Assembly: GCF_001457815.1 (NCBI RefSeq)
Contig: NZ_LN898220.1
Span: forward strand, 1-64,000
Direction: 5' to 3'
Source: Vitreoscilla massiliensis
GTDB lineage: Bacteria; Pseudomonadota; Gammaproteobacteria; Burkholderiales; Neisseriaceae
DNA length: 64,000 bases
The notes under the pieces are model-generated. The model had not been told where the DNA came from, searched no databases, and was given only the letters and a program-made list of their open reading frames with translations. This document shows positions 8,104-17,124 of this stretch, in pieces (position 1 is the stretch's first letter; every line of letters starts with the position of its first letter). The position numbers and the translations under genes were made by a program.

Positions 8104-8904
8104 TTACAAGCAACGGTGTCTTAAGGCCGGCAGCTTGCTGCGCACCGATTGCACTTTTTGGGTATCGATGTCGGCGATGACCACGCCCTCGTGATTGGCC
8201 AATTCGTTGACGATATTGCCCCAAGGGTCGATGAGCATGGACTGACCCCAAGTTTGGCGGCCGTTTTCATGCACGCCACCTTGACCACAGGCCAGCACAT
8301 AACATTGGTTTTCCACCGCACGGGCGCGCAGCAGCAATTCCCAATGCGCTTGGCCGGTGGTATGGGTAAACGCCGCTGGCAATAACATCACGTCAAACGG
8401 CAATTGCGCGCGGAAAAACTCGGGGAAACGCACATCGTAGCAAATGCCTTGCGCCACTTGGATGCCATCAATCTCCAATTTCGGCACTTCTAAGCCGGCC
8501 AGTATCGTGTCCGATTCTTGATACGACTCACCCAAACCTTGAAAGCCAAACAAATGCATTTTGTCGTAACGACCGATTAATTCACCGTCACGGTTGTAAG
8601 TGAGCATGGTGTTCAAGACTTTGTTGTCGTCGCCGCTTTGCAAAGGAATGGTGCCTCCGATGATGACCATGCCCAAACGCTTGGCGGTGGCCGCCAAAAA
8701 GTCTTGCAACACCCCTTGGCCAAAGGTTTCGGCAATGGCGAGTTTGTCGGTGTCTTTTTGCCCCATAATCGGCCAATACTCAGGCAACAGCGCCCACTGA
8801 GCACCTTGCGCGGCGGCTTGTTCCAACAAGCGCTCGGCCGTGGCCATATTGTGTTCTCGGTTGGTGCTGGACACCATTTGTATCGCTGCTACTTTGATGT
8901 GCAT
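8104..8904 (-). CDS. Carbon-nitrogen hydrolase (Nit1/Nit2-like amidase)
   Basis: A protein of about 266 aa of the nitrilase superfamily. The catalytic Glu-Lys-Cys triad is visible: E in LLPEYW, K in GRYDKMHLFG and C in GICYDVRFPEFFR, with a second conserved Glu in HWELLLRARAVEN. The nearest family is that of deaminated glutathione amidase and omega-amidase. These proteins hydrolyse deaminated glutathione made by transaminase side reactions; I infer this role only from the motifs. The start at 8904 (MHIKVAAIQM) fits the family; an ATG two codons earlier is possible. glnE lies upstream in the opposite direction. Confidence 0.87.
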   Translation of the reverse strand: MHIKVAAIQMVSSTNREHNMATAERLLEQAAAQGAQWALLPEYWPIMGQKDTDKLAIAETFGQGVLQDFLAATAKRLGMVIIGGTIPLQSGDDNKVLNTMLTYNRDGELIGRYDKMHLFGFQGLGESYQESDTILAGLEVPKLEIDGIQVAQGICYDVRFPEFFRAQLPFDVMLLPAAFTHTTGQAHWELLLRARAVENQCYVLACGQGGVHENGRQTWGQSMLIDPWGNIVNELANHEGVVIADIDTQKVQSVRSKLPALRHRCL

Positions 8905-8999
8905 GCTCAAATCCTCAGTAGGTGGTGGTACTCGACTGTTCAGGCCGCTTTGAAGAGGCTATGATAACCGCCATTGTCTCTTTTGTGCAGCCCAACATC

Positions 9000-11687
9000 A
9001 TGACCTTAGATTATCTGCAACAAGCCCGCCCCTATTCTGTGTATTTGCAACGCCAACTCGACAGCCAGCGCTTGAATCTGGATTTGCTGCAAACTTGGCT
9101 CAGCCGCCCCTTAAGCGCGGAGGATTTTGCCGCGTTTGCCCCTTGGCAAGAGATGATTGTGGCGCGCGATGAGGACAGCATGAGTCGGCAATTGCGCATC
9201 TTGCGCCGCCATGTGATGTGTCAAATCATGGTGCGCGATTTGTGCCACTTGGCGCCTTTGAGCGAGGTCACCACCAGCATTACCTTGTTTGCCGACTTCG
9301 CCGTCAATACGGCGCTGGCCTATGCCGAGCACCATTATGAGCACATGTATGGCAAGCCGATAGGCGGCTTCACTGGCAATGAGCAACACTTAACCGTGGT
9401 TGGCATGGGCAAGATGGGTGGCTATGAGCTGAATGTGTCGTCTGACATAGATTTGATTTTTGTGTTTCCCGAAGCGGGCGACACCGATGGCAAACGCTCG
9501 AAAAGCAATGTCGAATTTTTCACCAAAGTCGGCCAAAAAATCATTTCCTTGGTCGGCGATATCACTGCTGAAGGTCAAGTGTTCCGCGTTGACATGCGTT
9601 TGCGCCCTGATGGCGATGCGGGTGCTTTGGTATTGAGCGAGTCGGCATTAGAGCGCTATTTGATTACACAAGGGCGCGAATGGGAGCGCTATGCGTGGAT
9701 CAAAGGCCGCGTCATCAGCCCAGGTCAAAACGACATAGCCAGCTTGGTGCGCCCGTTTGTGTACCGCAAATACTTGGATTTTGATGCTTACGAGGGCATG
9801 CGCTCTTTGCACAGCCAAATTCGCCAAGAAGTCAGCAAAAAAGGCATGCAAGACAACATCAAACTCGGCGCCGGCGGCATACGCGAGGTCGAATTCATCG
9901 CGCAGGTGTTCCAGCTCATCCGCGGCGGCCAATTGCGGCAATTGCAGCGCAAAGACACACAAGGCACGTTGGGCTTATTGGTGGAATTGCGCATCTTAGA
10001 AGCTAAGACCAGTGAACAATTGCTGGCCGCTTACCGCTTCTTGCGCGACACCGAACACCGTTTGCAATATTGGGACGACCAACAAACCCAAACCCTGCCC
10101 GACAGCCCTGAGCACCAATTGGTGTTGGCGCAAAGCATGGGTTTTGATGATTACGCTGGCTTTCAGGCCGTGTTACAACAACACCGCGACTTCGTCAATC
10201 AGGTCTTCAGCCAAGTGTTGGGCGACACCCCCAGCAATCCCGATGCGGAAATTGCCACCGAATACCACAGCATGTGGCAAGACGATGCCAACGACGAGGT
10301 CATGGCCGAACGTTTACAAGCGCATGGCTTTGCGGCCGAACCCATCATAGACAGACTGAACGCCATACGCCAAAGCAGCCGCTACCGCCATCTGAGCAAT
10401 ACTGCCCACACGCGTTTGAACAAATTGATGCCGTATTTGTTTGCCGCCGCCGCGGAAACCGACGATGCCACCAAAACCGTCATCCGCTTGATAGACTTTA
10501 TCGACACCATTATCCGCCGTTCATCATATTTGGCCTTGCTGCATGAAAAGCCTGAAGCCTTAAAGCGTTTGGCCCATATCATCGGCAACAGCCAATGGCT
10601 GGCCTCGTATTTAAGCCGCCACCCCATCTTATTGGATGACTTGCTGGGCAGCCAATTGCAAGTCAAAGAATTCGACTGGCAAGCGTCCTGTAAACAGCTC
10701 AACGCCAATATGATCGCTTGCCACGGGGACGTTGAGGCACAAATGGACGCTTTGCGGCATTACCAACATTCGCAAGTTTTTCGCTTAGCTGTCCAAGACT
10801 TAGATGGCTTGTGGACGGTAGAAGCCATATCCGACGAGCTTTCGGCACTGGCCGACTGCGTGCTCAATACCACCTTATTGCAGCTGTGGAGCGGCCTGAA
10901 AAACACCCATACCGAGGTGCCCCAAATTGGCATCATCGGCTATGGCAAGCTCGGCGGCAAAGAGTTGGGCTATGCTTCTGATTTGGATATCGTTTTTATT
11001 TACAACGACTCACATCCAGACGCTGCCGCCAATTATTCCCGCCTCATCCGCAGACTGACCACATGGCTCTCCGCCACCACCGCCGCAGGCGGCCTGTACG
11101 ATGTGGATTTGCGTTTGCGCCCCGATGGCGATGCCGGCCAAGCCTGTGTATCGGTCGAAGCATTCAGAAAATACCAATTGGAAAAAGCCTGGACGTGGGA
11201 ACACCAATCGCTGACCCGCGCCCGTTTTGTATGCGGCGCAACAGAAGTCGCCACCGGTTTTGAAGAAGTGCGCCACACCATTTTGACCCAACAGCGTGAC
11301 CCGCTTGCATTGCAAACCGAAATCATCGCCATGCGTGAAAAAATGCTCCCCACCCACCCGCCACGCGAAGACAGCGTCAAGTACGCCCGCGGTGGCATTG
11401 TCGATGTGGAATTCATCGTTCAGTATTTAATTTTAGCGCATTCGCATATTTTCCCACAATTGACACAAAATTATGGCAATATAGCACTCTTAGGAATTGC
11501 CGCTGATTTGGGTTTGATTGACTTAAATCTAGCTCGAAATTCACAGGAAGCGTATCGTTATTACCGTAAGGTACAGCATTTGAGTAATTTGAAAGACAAT
11601 GCCAAGGTTGAAGTGAACAGCACTTTGCTTAAGCATTACGAATATGTGCAGCAATTGTGGCAATGTTGTTTTAATAGCTACCGTTAA
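9000..11687 (+). CDS. glnE: Bifunctional glutamine synthetase adenylyltransferase/deadenylylase
   Basis: Controls glutamine synthetase by adding or removing AMP in response to PII. The protein is about 895 aa from the ATG at 9000 (E. coli GlnE is 946). Two nucleotidyltransferase domains are visible: the first with GMGKMGGYELNVSSDIDLIF near residue 134, which in the family is the deadenylylase half, and the second with GYGKLGGKELGYASDLDIVF near residue 645, the adenylylase half. Both keep the DxD metal-binding pair and are followed by a RLRPDGDAG segment and the GGIREVEFIAQ / GGIVDVEFIVQ helices. ATGs at 8922 and 8961 are in frame upstream but align less well with the family. The coding sequence becomes visibly more AT-rich in its last 250 bases. 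Confidence 0.96.
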   Translation: MTLDYLQQARPYSVYLQRQLDSQRLNLDLLQTWLSRPLSAEDFAAFAPWQEMIVARDEDSMSRQLRILRRHVMCQIMVRDLCHLAPLSEVTTSITLFADFAVNTALAYAEHHYEHMYGKPIGGFTGNEQHLTVVGMGKMGGYELNVSSDIDLIFVFPEAGDTDGKRSKSNVEFFTKVGQKIISLVGDITAEGQVFRVDMRLRPDGDAGALVLSESALERYLITQGREWERYAWIKGRVISPGQNDIASLVRPFVYRKYLDFDAYEGMRSLHSQIRQEVSKKGMQDNIKLGAGGIREVEFIAQVFQLIRGGQLRQLQRKDTQGTLGLLVELRILEAKTSEQLLAAYRFLRDTEHRLQYWDDQQTQTLPDSPEHQLVLAQSMGFDDYAGFQAVLQQHRDFVNQVFSQVLGDTPSNPDAEIATEYHSMWQDDANDEVMAERLQAHGFAAEPIIDRLNAIRQSSRYRHLSNTAHTRLNKLMPYLFAAAAETDDATKTVIRLIDFIDTIIRRSSYLALLHEKPEALKRLAHIIGNSQWLASYLSRHPILLDDLLGSQLQVKEFDWQASCKQLNANMIACHGDVEAQMDALRHYQHSQVFRLAVQDLDGLWTVEAISDELSALADCVLNTTLLQLWSGLKNTHTEVPQIGIIGYGKLGGKELGYASDLDIVFIYNDSHPDAAANYSRLIRRLTTWLSATTAAGGLYDVDLRLRPDGDAGQACVSVEAFRKYQLEKAWTWEHQSLTRARFVCGATEVATGFEEVRHTILTQQRDPLALQTEIIAMREKMLPTHPPREDSVKYARGGIVDVEFIVQYLILAHSHIFPQLTQNYGNIALLGIAADLGLIDLNLARNSQEAYRYYRKVQHLSNLKDNAKVEVNSTLLKHYEYVQQLWQCCFNSYR

Positions 11688-11735
11688 ATTAAAATACAGC
11701 CCATTGGTCCTCTTTTACCAAATGTCATATTAAAA

Positions 11736-11750
11736 GGCATTTATATTGCT
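11736..11750 (+). promoter_or_regulatory. Sigma-54 (-24/-12) promoter of pilin gene 1
   Basis: GG at 11736-11737 and GC at 11748-11749 are separated by exactly ten bases, in the context AGGCATTTATATTGCT. The -12 element TTGCT matches the consensus; the -24 element AGGCA is one base off TGGCA. It lies 41 bases upstream of the pilin ATG. Pilin genes in many species use RpoN with PilR; I did not identify a PilR site. Confidence 0.75.
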
Positions 11751-11790
11751 CACATTTACAAAAAATAACAAATATTTTGTGAGAATGTAA

Positions 11791-12276
11791 ATGAATCCAA
11801 AAAACCGTGGATTTACTTTAATTGAGTTGATGATAGTCATCGCAATTATTGGTATATTAGCTGCGATTGCTTTACCTATATACCAAGACTATATTGTTAA
11901 AACTCAGTTAAGTCGCGTTAATTATGAATTGAACAGTACCCGTAATACCATTGAAACCATTATCGCAAATGGCAATATTCCTACATTGATTCCATCTGAA
12001 GATGGACAAGTAATAGGTAACAGAAGAAAAGAATACATAGGGTTAGACCAAAACAACCCACAGTCTAATCTTATTTATAGCCTGAGCCTAGTAAACTCTT
12101 CTCCTGGCGTTGAAATCAGAGCCGTCATGGATAGAGATGCTGCTACTAATATCAAAAACACTGTTTTTATATATAGCAGATCAAGTACGGGGGAATGGCA
12201 TTGTAAACTGGATGTTAGCGGGGCTGAATATTGGAAAGATTCTTATGCTCCTAATAGCTGCCCAGCCATACCATAA
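11791..12276 (+). CDS. Type IV pilin, first of a tandem pair
   Basis: A prepilin of 161 aa. A 7-residue leader MNPKNRG precedes the cleavage site, then [20 protein letters not shown] with Glu5 of the mature protein, the classic class III signal and N-terminal helix. Two Cys near the end (EWHCKLD and NSCPA) form the usual C-terminal disulfide loop. The end resembles that of the second pilin (WxC ... W/YKDxxxPNxC), so the two are paralogues, but the middle parts share little. It could be the major or an alternative pilin; two Cys rather than four argue against ComP. It has its own sigma-54 promoter. Confidence 0.93.
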   Translation: MNPKNRGFTLIELMIVIAIIGILAAIALPIYQDYIVKTQLSRVNYELNSTRNTIETIIANGNIPTLIPSEDGQVIGNRRKEYIGLDQNNPQSNLIYSLSLVNSSPGVEIRAVMDRDAATNIKNTVFIYSRSSTGEWHCKLDVSGAEYWKDSYAPNSCPAIP

Positions 12277-12293
12277 AGTTTACATTTAAAATT

Positions 12294-12309
12294 TGGCACA
12301 CCAATTGCT
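12294..12309 (+). promoter_or_regulatory. Sigma-54 (-24/-12) promoter of pilin gene 2
   Basis: TGGCAC (12294-12299), five bases, then TTGCT (12305-12309). GG and GC are exactly ten bases apart. This is a full match to the RpoN consensus, 90 bases upstream of the second pilin ATG and just after the first pilin's stop, so the second pilin can be transcribed on its own. Confidence 0.9.
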
Positions 12310-12398
12310 GAAGCAATACTGTGCTACAAACAATTCGGCTTATACCTCTTAACCAATGTAAACCGGATAATTTATTTTAATAATTCAGGAGCTAACAC

Positions 12399-12890
12399 AT
12401 GAAAGCTTTACAAAAAGGTTTTACCTTAATTGAGTTGATGATTGTAATCGCAATTATCGGTATCTTGGCTGCCATTGCTTTACCTATGTACCAAGATTAC
12501 ATTTCTAAATCACAAATTACCCGTGTGGTTGGTGAACTGGCTGCTGCTAAAACTGGTATTGATGCCGCCTTATTTGACGGCAAAACTCCTGTTTTGGATG
12601 AAGGTACAACAGCCACAACTGAAGTAGGTATGGGCTTGCAAACCACTGGCGGTACTGTTCGCTCTAATTTAATTAATACTTTGGCTACTACATTTGCTGC
12701 AGGTACTGGTGCAGGTTCTGTAACTGCCACATTAGGCCGTAATGCCAATGCGGATATCCATACTGCAACTATCGCCCAAAACCGTGATGCTCAAGGTGTT
12801 TGGACTTGCCACATCCAAGCAGGTACTGCGACTGGCTGGAAAGACAAATTTATTCCTAATGGTTGCGAAAACTCTGCTGCACCTAACTAA
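12399..12890 (+). CDS. Type IV pilin, second of a tandem pair (probable major pilin)
   Basis: A prepilin of 163 aa with a short leader MKALQKG and mature N-terminus [20 protein letters not shown], Glu5 present, and a C-terminal disulfide pair (VWTCHIQ and PNGCENS). The globular part is rich in Thr, Ala and Gly, typical of major pilins. An AGGAG box lies 9 bases before the ATG, and a strong terminator follows the gene. The perfect sigma-54 promoter and strong ribosome-binding site suggest this is the main structural pilin. The tandem pair followed by accessory genes recalls pilA1-pilA2 loci of Kingella and Eikenella. Confidence 0.94.
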   Translation: MKALQKGFTLIELMIVIAIIGILAAIALPMYQDYISKSQITRVVGELAAAKTGIDAALFDGKTPVLDEGTTATTEVGMGLQTTGGTVRSNLINTLATTFAAGTGAGSVTATLGRNANADIHTATIAQNRDAQGVWTCHIQAGTATGWKDKFIPNGCENSAAPN

Positions 12891-12932
12891 TTATATATTT
12901 AAGATGAAAACCTTCAATCTTAATTAAATAAT

Positions 12933-12960
12933 AAAAGACCACCTTCTTGGTGGTCTTTTA
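12933..12960 (+). terminator. Rho-independent terminator of pilin 2
   Basis: AAAAGACCACC and GGTGGTCTTTT pair around a TTCTT loop and end in a T tract, 40 bases after the stop codon. Confidence 0.9.
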
Positions 12961-13007
12961 TTTATCACTTTTCAAATATATTTTAGCATGACCAGTTGAG
13001 TTTTCTT

Positions 13008-14426
13008 ATGCAAACACATTGGCTCCAACGTAATTACCAGTTACCCAAATTATCCATTAATACTGTTTTTTGGTTTATTTGCTTACTCGCTCTTCCCAAT
13101 ATCTTATTTTGGATATTAGCTTATTATTTTGGTACTTCTCGCCCCATTCTCAATACAGATTACTATTTGGCTGTTTTGCTACTCATCATTCCAAATAAAT
13201 TTTTTAAGTACTGTGGCATTCTCTTGTATCTGCTCTTCAGTATTTTTGATGGTTTAGCATTCACCATCCAAGTATTTCCCTTTTTGGATCTTGGAGCAAT
13301 TCGCTATCTGTTACCATTTACTATGCTGGCACCTACCCGCTATCTTATACTGGGAACACTGTTATTTGTTACTATCATTTTTACAGCCATAGCTATGCTA
13401 CGCATCTCTCACAAACAAAACATAATTTACTCTCTATTAGGTATCTTATTGTTTGCCATATTGTCATATGGGCTAAAAGAGAACAAATATGCGACTTACG
13501 CAGGTGGCATTATGGGCCGAGATAATTATTATTGGGTGCAAAGCCAAACGTATTTGTATACTAATACTACTGAGTCGGACTTTGCCGACTGGATGCATAC
13601 CGAACCACAAATTAGTGCTTATCCAGTAAAAAAAGAGCGCGCAGCTAGCCACTTAACCACACCATATTCAAATAAAATTTTATATGTGGTATCAGAATCT
13701 TGGGGATACCCAAGAACCAAACATGCACAACAATTTATGCTAGAAAAAATTGCATCGCTACCCGATATAGAATATTTACAAGAAGGATATTTTGATTTCC
13801 CAGGGTCAACCGTTCAAGGAGAAATGAGGGAACTATGCGATTTCAATATAAAAAATGGTTATGCGTTTAACCAAATTCCAGCAGAAAAATTTTCTAATTG
13901 CATACCTGCTCAACTCAATAAAAACCATTACTATACTTACGCCATGCATGGAACCAGTGGACGATTATATGACAGATATAATTGGTATCCTAAAGCAGGA
14001 TTTCAAACCACTTTCTTTGGGGAAAACTTTCCAACACTTAAACGCTGTGTTGCATTTAATGGCGTTTGCGATACAGAGCTATTTAAAATTGTCGCAGATA
14101 CTTTTCAGCAAAGACAAAATGATAAAATATTTTTTTATTGGTTAACATTAACTTCACATTCCCCCTACCCTAAAGAAGATATCGTTAACCAGCGCTTTAA
14201 TTGTCAACAGTTTAACATGCCTACTGATGGCGATATTTGTCGAAATGCACAATTACAAACTCAATTCTTAGATAATCTGGCACAATTAATGAGTATGCCA
14301 CAAATGAAAGGTGTAGAAGTAATTATTGTAGGTGATCATATGCCACCAATTCTTACCAATGAGCCTATACACCCTTTCCTGAGATGGCAAGATGTCAGCT
14401 GGTTACATTTTAAAATTAAACCATAA
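13008..14426 (+). CDS. Membrane sulfatase-fold protein next to pilins
   Basis: A protein of about 472 aa. Roughly the first 165 residues hold five hydrophobic segments; the rest is a periplasmic alkaline-phosphatase/sulfatase-like domain. Metal and catalytic positions can be read: Glu in VVSESWGYP (about 229), a candidate Thr nucleophile in GSTVQGE (about 268), and Asp-His in VGDHMPP (443-444), with conserved His in YAMHGTSG and TSHSPYP. The architecture is that of phosphoethanolamine or phosphoglycerol transferases. Given its place between pilin and a pilin accessory gene, I infer a possible role in pilin or surface modification; no function is proven. The gene is AT-rich. A TTG at 12996 is an alternative start. 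Confidence 0.75.
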   Translation: MQTHWLQRNYQLPKLSINTVFWFICLLALPNILFWILAYYFGTSRPILNTDYYLAVLLLIIPNKFFKYCGILLYLLFSIFDGLAFTIQVFPFLDLGAIRYLLPFTMLAPTRYLILGTLLFVTIIFTAIAMLRISHKQNIIYSLLGILLFAILSYGLKENKYATYAGGIMGRDNYYWVQSQTYLYTNTTESDFADWMHTEPQISAYPVKKERAASHLTTPYSNKILYVVSESWGYPRTKHAQQFMLEKIASLPDIEYLQEGYFDFPGSTVQGEMRELCDFNIKNGYAFNQIPAEKFSNCIPAQLNKNHYYTYAMHGTSGRLYDRYNWYPKAGFQTTFFGENFPTLKRCVAFNGVCDTELFKIVADTFQQRQNDKIFFYWLTLTSHSPYPKEDIVNQRFNCQQFNMPTDGDICRNAQLQTQFLDNLAQLMSMPQMKGVEVIIVGDHMPPILTNEPIHPFLRWQDVSWLHFKIKP

Positions 14427-14446
14427 ATCATCAATCGAAAATAATC

Positions 14447-15142
14447 ATGAATTCCATTTTATTTAAAAAAAAATTAAAGGCCTTTAGCCTACACTTACTG
14501 ACATCTTTAATCATATTTGGATTGATTTTTATTTGGATACAACAATACCTGTATCCCTCCATCTATTTCACCATGGCAGGAGGAATACAAGGTGTACTTT
14601 TGGTTTTTTTTGTGGATGTTTTTCTCGGTCCATTATTAACATTCATGGTCTATAACCCTTTGAAGCAAAAAAAAGAAATTATCACTGATTTCAGCGTGAT
14701 TATCATTGTACAACTAGCTGCACTCACTTATGGACTAAATATTGTTTACCAAGAACATCCCAAACTGGTGGTACTTTATCAATATGGCAATGCTATACTG
14801 ATTAAACAAAGTGAATATGCCAGCAGTGATGAATTTAAAAATATTCCATTAGAAGAAATGCCTAAAATTGCTGGTATTCCATCAGTATCCTATCTAGTAC
14901 ATAATGGTAAACCTATTTTGGGTAACCCACTTCAAAATCCTAAATTACTAAACTCAGCTGATTCAGAAACACGAAAACATATCGAAAATTCCCAAAAAAA
15001 TCAACTTTTCCTACAAGAATTAGAAGCCAAACATGGTAAAGGAATCACAATTGCTCTTATGGGGAAATATACTGGTGCATATGTACTATTAAGTAAAGAC
15101 TTTAAATTAATTAGCACTTTTGGAGAACAGCCACTTAATTAA
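14447..15142 (+). CDS. TfpX/TfpZ-type pilin accessory protein
   Basis: A protein of about 231 aa with three N-terminal membrane segments (about 12-34, 39-60 and 77-97) and a periplasmic C-terminal part. The segment FLGPLLTFMVYNP between the second and third helices is the family signature of the TfpX/TfpZ (and TfpY) accessory proteins that follow pilin genes in Pseudomonas and relatives. They help assembly or stability of their matching pilin. It begins 21 bases after the sulfatase-like gene and is likely co-transcribed with it. Its presence ties the upstream gene to the pilus as well. Confidence 0.85.
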   Translation: MNSILFKKKLKAFSLHLLTSLIIFGLIFIWIQQYLYPSIYFTMAGGIQGVLLVFFVDVFLGPLLTFMVYNPLKQKKEIITDFSVIIIVQLAALTYGLNIVYQEHPKLVVLYQYGNAILIKQSEYASSDEFKNIPLEEMPKIAGIPSVSYLVHNGKPILGNPLQNPKLLNSADSETRKHIENSQKNQLFLQELEAKHGKGITIALMGKYTGAYVLLSKDFKLISTFGEQPLN

Positions 15143-15190
15143 TAAGCATGTTTATCATGCATTTTCTAAATACTACAACTTAATAAATTT

Positions 15191-15288
15191 GGAGTTTCCC
15201 CTAGACAACTAGATTAAATTAAAGTAAAAATTTCCATTTTAAAACAACTAGTAAGAATGAATTTAACCTAGTTATCTAGGACAGCCCC
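15191..15288. repeat. MITE-like element with 21-bp inverted repeats
   Basis: Arms at 15200-15220 and 15260-15280 match at 19 of 21 positions as reverse complements (CCTAGACAACTAGATT and CCTAGATAACTAGGTT cores). Looser similarity extends the ends outward to GGAGTTT and GGGGCTG. There is no coding capacity between the arms. It directly abuts the truncated left side of the first IS5-family copy. It may be a non-autonomous element or the joined ends of an internally deleted insertion sequence. Confidence 0.65.
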
Positions 15289-16058
15289 AAGTTTTAACAT
15301 GGCCCGCCGAGTTTTAACCGATGATATTTGGCTGCAAATTCAAGATACCATGAAGTTTTATGGCTGTTACCGTTCCAAAAACAGCAAAAATATCATGGAG
15401 GCAATTTTGTGGAAACTTCGCACTGGGGCAACATGGCTAGATATTCCTGAAGATTTGTATCCTTGGCAAACGACTTACAATCGCTTTAATCGCTGGGCCA
15501 TCAAGGGTTTATGGGACAAATTTTTTTTAAACTACGAGGCGTATTGGATACAAAACGGGTATTCATTGATGGAAGCTACGTCCGCGCTCATCAGCATGCG
15601 AGTGGAGCTAGGCGTGGTGAGGCTCGAGCAATTGGCCGCTCACGAGGTGGCACAACTACAAAAATACACTTGGCCGTCGATGCGAACGGACATCCGCTTG
15701 ATTTTGAAATCACTGGGGGCGAAACCCACGACAGTCAAGTTGCACCGCAGCTGATAGCGTTGGTTCAAACTGGCCATTATTTGATTGCTGATAAGGGCTA
15801 TGACTCTGAAAAAATAAGAGAATCTTCAAGAAAACATGGCATGATTCCAGTCATCCCTAGAAAATCCAACAGCATCAAAAGCAATCCAGAATTCAACCGT
15901 TATTTATACGGCTTACGCCATGTGGTTGAAAATGCATTTGCCGTTTGAAGCATTTCAGAGGTATTGCAACATGTTTTGACAAATTAGTCCGCAATTACAA
16001 GGCCTGCTACAACTGGCTTGTATCTTTATTTGGAGTAAGGCCAAATGAAAACACGCCC
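15289..16058 (+). mobile_element. Decayed IS5-family (IS427 group) element
   Basis: Similar along its length to the intact copy at 17125-17974, from AAGTTTTAAC just before the transposase ATG to the right inverted repeat (AAATGAAAACACGCCC at 16043-16058, one mismatch to the intact copy). The left inverted repeat is missing; similarity stops at 15289, next to the MITE-like element. Confidence 0.85.
15299..16045 (+). pseudogene. IS5-family transposase, broken
   Basis: The first frame (15299-15754) and second frame (15511-15948) overlap, with the T8 slippage run at 15521-15528 seen in the intact copy. The second frame ends early after ENAFAV because one base is lost relative to the intact copy (GCCGTTTG against GCCCGCTTG), and another base is lost further on (GCCTGCTACA against GCCATGCTACG). 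The final catalytic Glu remains but the C-terminal helix is out of frame, so the product is probably inactive. Confidence 0.85.
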
Positions 16059-16203
16059 TAAGCTACTTGAATACGCGGTTTTCTGCCCACTGAATGTTTG
16101 CGAATCTATCTACCTTCAGTTGAAACTCACTTTGCATTTGTTCTCTTCGTTCATTTGGTAACTCATTCGTATCACTTAGAGGATAATACTTGAGCATAAA
16201 ATT

Positions 16204-16470
16204 AGTGGATCATTACAGTTCAATGATATTCCTAAAGTGTACTTTGAACTATATTTAAAGTAATAAGAATGACCCATGGCTTGGCTCCAAAAGCTCATTA
16301 TTCCATTAATGTGGTTGCTCCTGTCTGCAAAGTAAGAGCTATGATTGATGTGAAAATGACTAAAGTCACTTACATCTAGTGCATCATAGCTTTTGTAATT
16401 ATCCTTATAAACAATGCAGACTGGCTATACTTGCTTTCGAGCAATATGCAGTAAGGATTTAAGTACCACT
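16204..16470 (-). pseudogene. IS1595-family (IS1016-like) transposase remnant
   Basis: On the minus strand, around 16420 down to 16230, a frame reads YKSYDALDVSDFSHFHINHS followed by FADRSNHINGIMSFWSQA, which matches the C-terminal catalytic part of IS1016-type transposases (usual form HINGIENFWNQAKR). There is an in-frame TAG just upstream and no N-terminal part. It sits inside the oligosaccharyltransferase pseudogene. Confidence 0.75.
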
Positions 16471-17124
16471 TTTTCTCATAGAATTACTCTAACCTCAAGT
16501 TAAATATTTTTAGTTGACTCAGACTCTCCAAAATATTAACGCATACAATATTATCTATTATCATATTAAATACCTTATAACTTTCGTAACAATTCAGTAT
16601 TACCAAATTGCCAAAAATATGGCGCGAGAACAGGGCCGTAACTTTTGGATATATTCTCAATTTCACTACTACTATCCCATAAACTAAAATTCGGATACTG
16701 AATATACAGAAGTACAATAGCTAAACACATAACTAACATTTTTATAGTAAACTGTTTATGAATCCCCAAAATAGGCTGTGAAATAGATGGAAGTAAACTT
16801 AAACAATATGCAATCAATATACTATTTAAGAACTGTGTATGAGGATAAACCATAGACCCAGACAACATTGAATTAATTCCTATAGCAACTAATCCAGATA
16901 TTGCTGTTGGTGGTAAGTTCCTACTTTGTATTAAAATAAGTATAAAAAGCCAAATACAGAACAAACTCAGAAGTAAGCCTAGTACACCATACTCTGTACA
17001 CTATTGTAAAACCAAGTTATGTGGATGAAATACAAAAACATAGCTTATGTTATCGTGACTTCCAAATAAGTAATTTTTTTATTATTTCCCATGCTGTTTG
17101 AATTAATTGCCACCGCCCACTAGG

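Noticed and set aside
11791..12276. First pilin as the DUS receptor ComP
   Set aside because: It has only the two C-terminal Cys and looks like a paralogue of the second pilin; ComP has two disulfides and usually lies apart.
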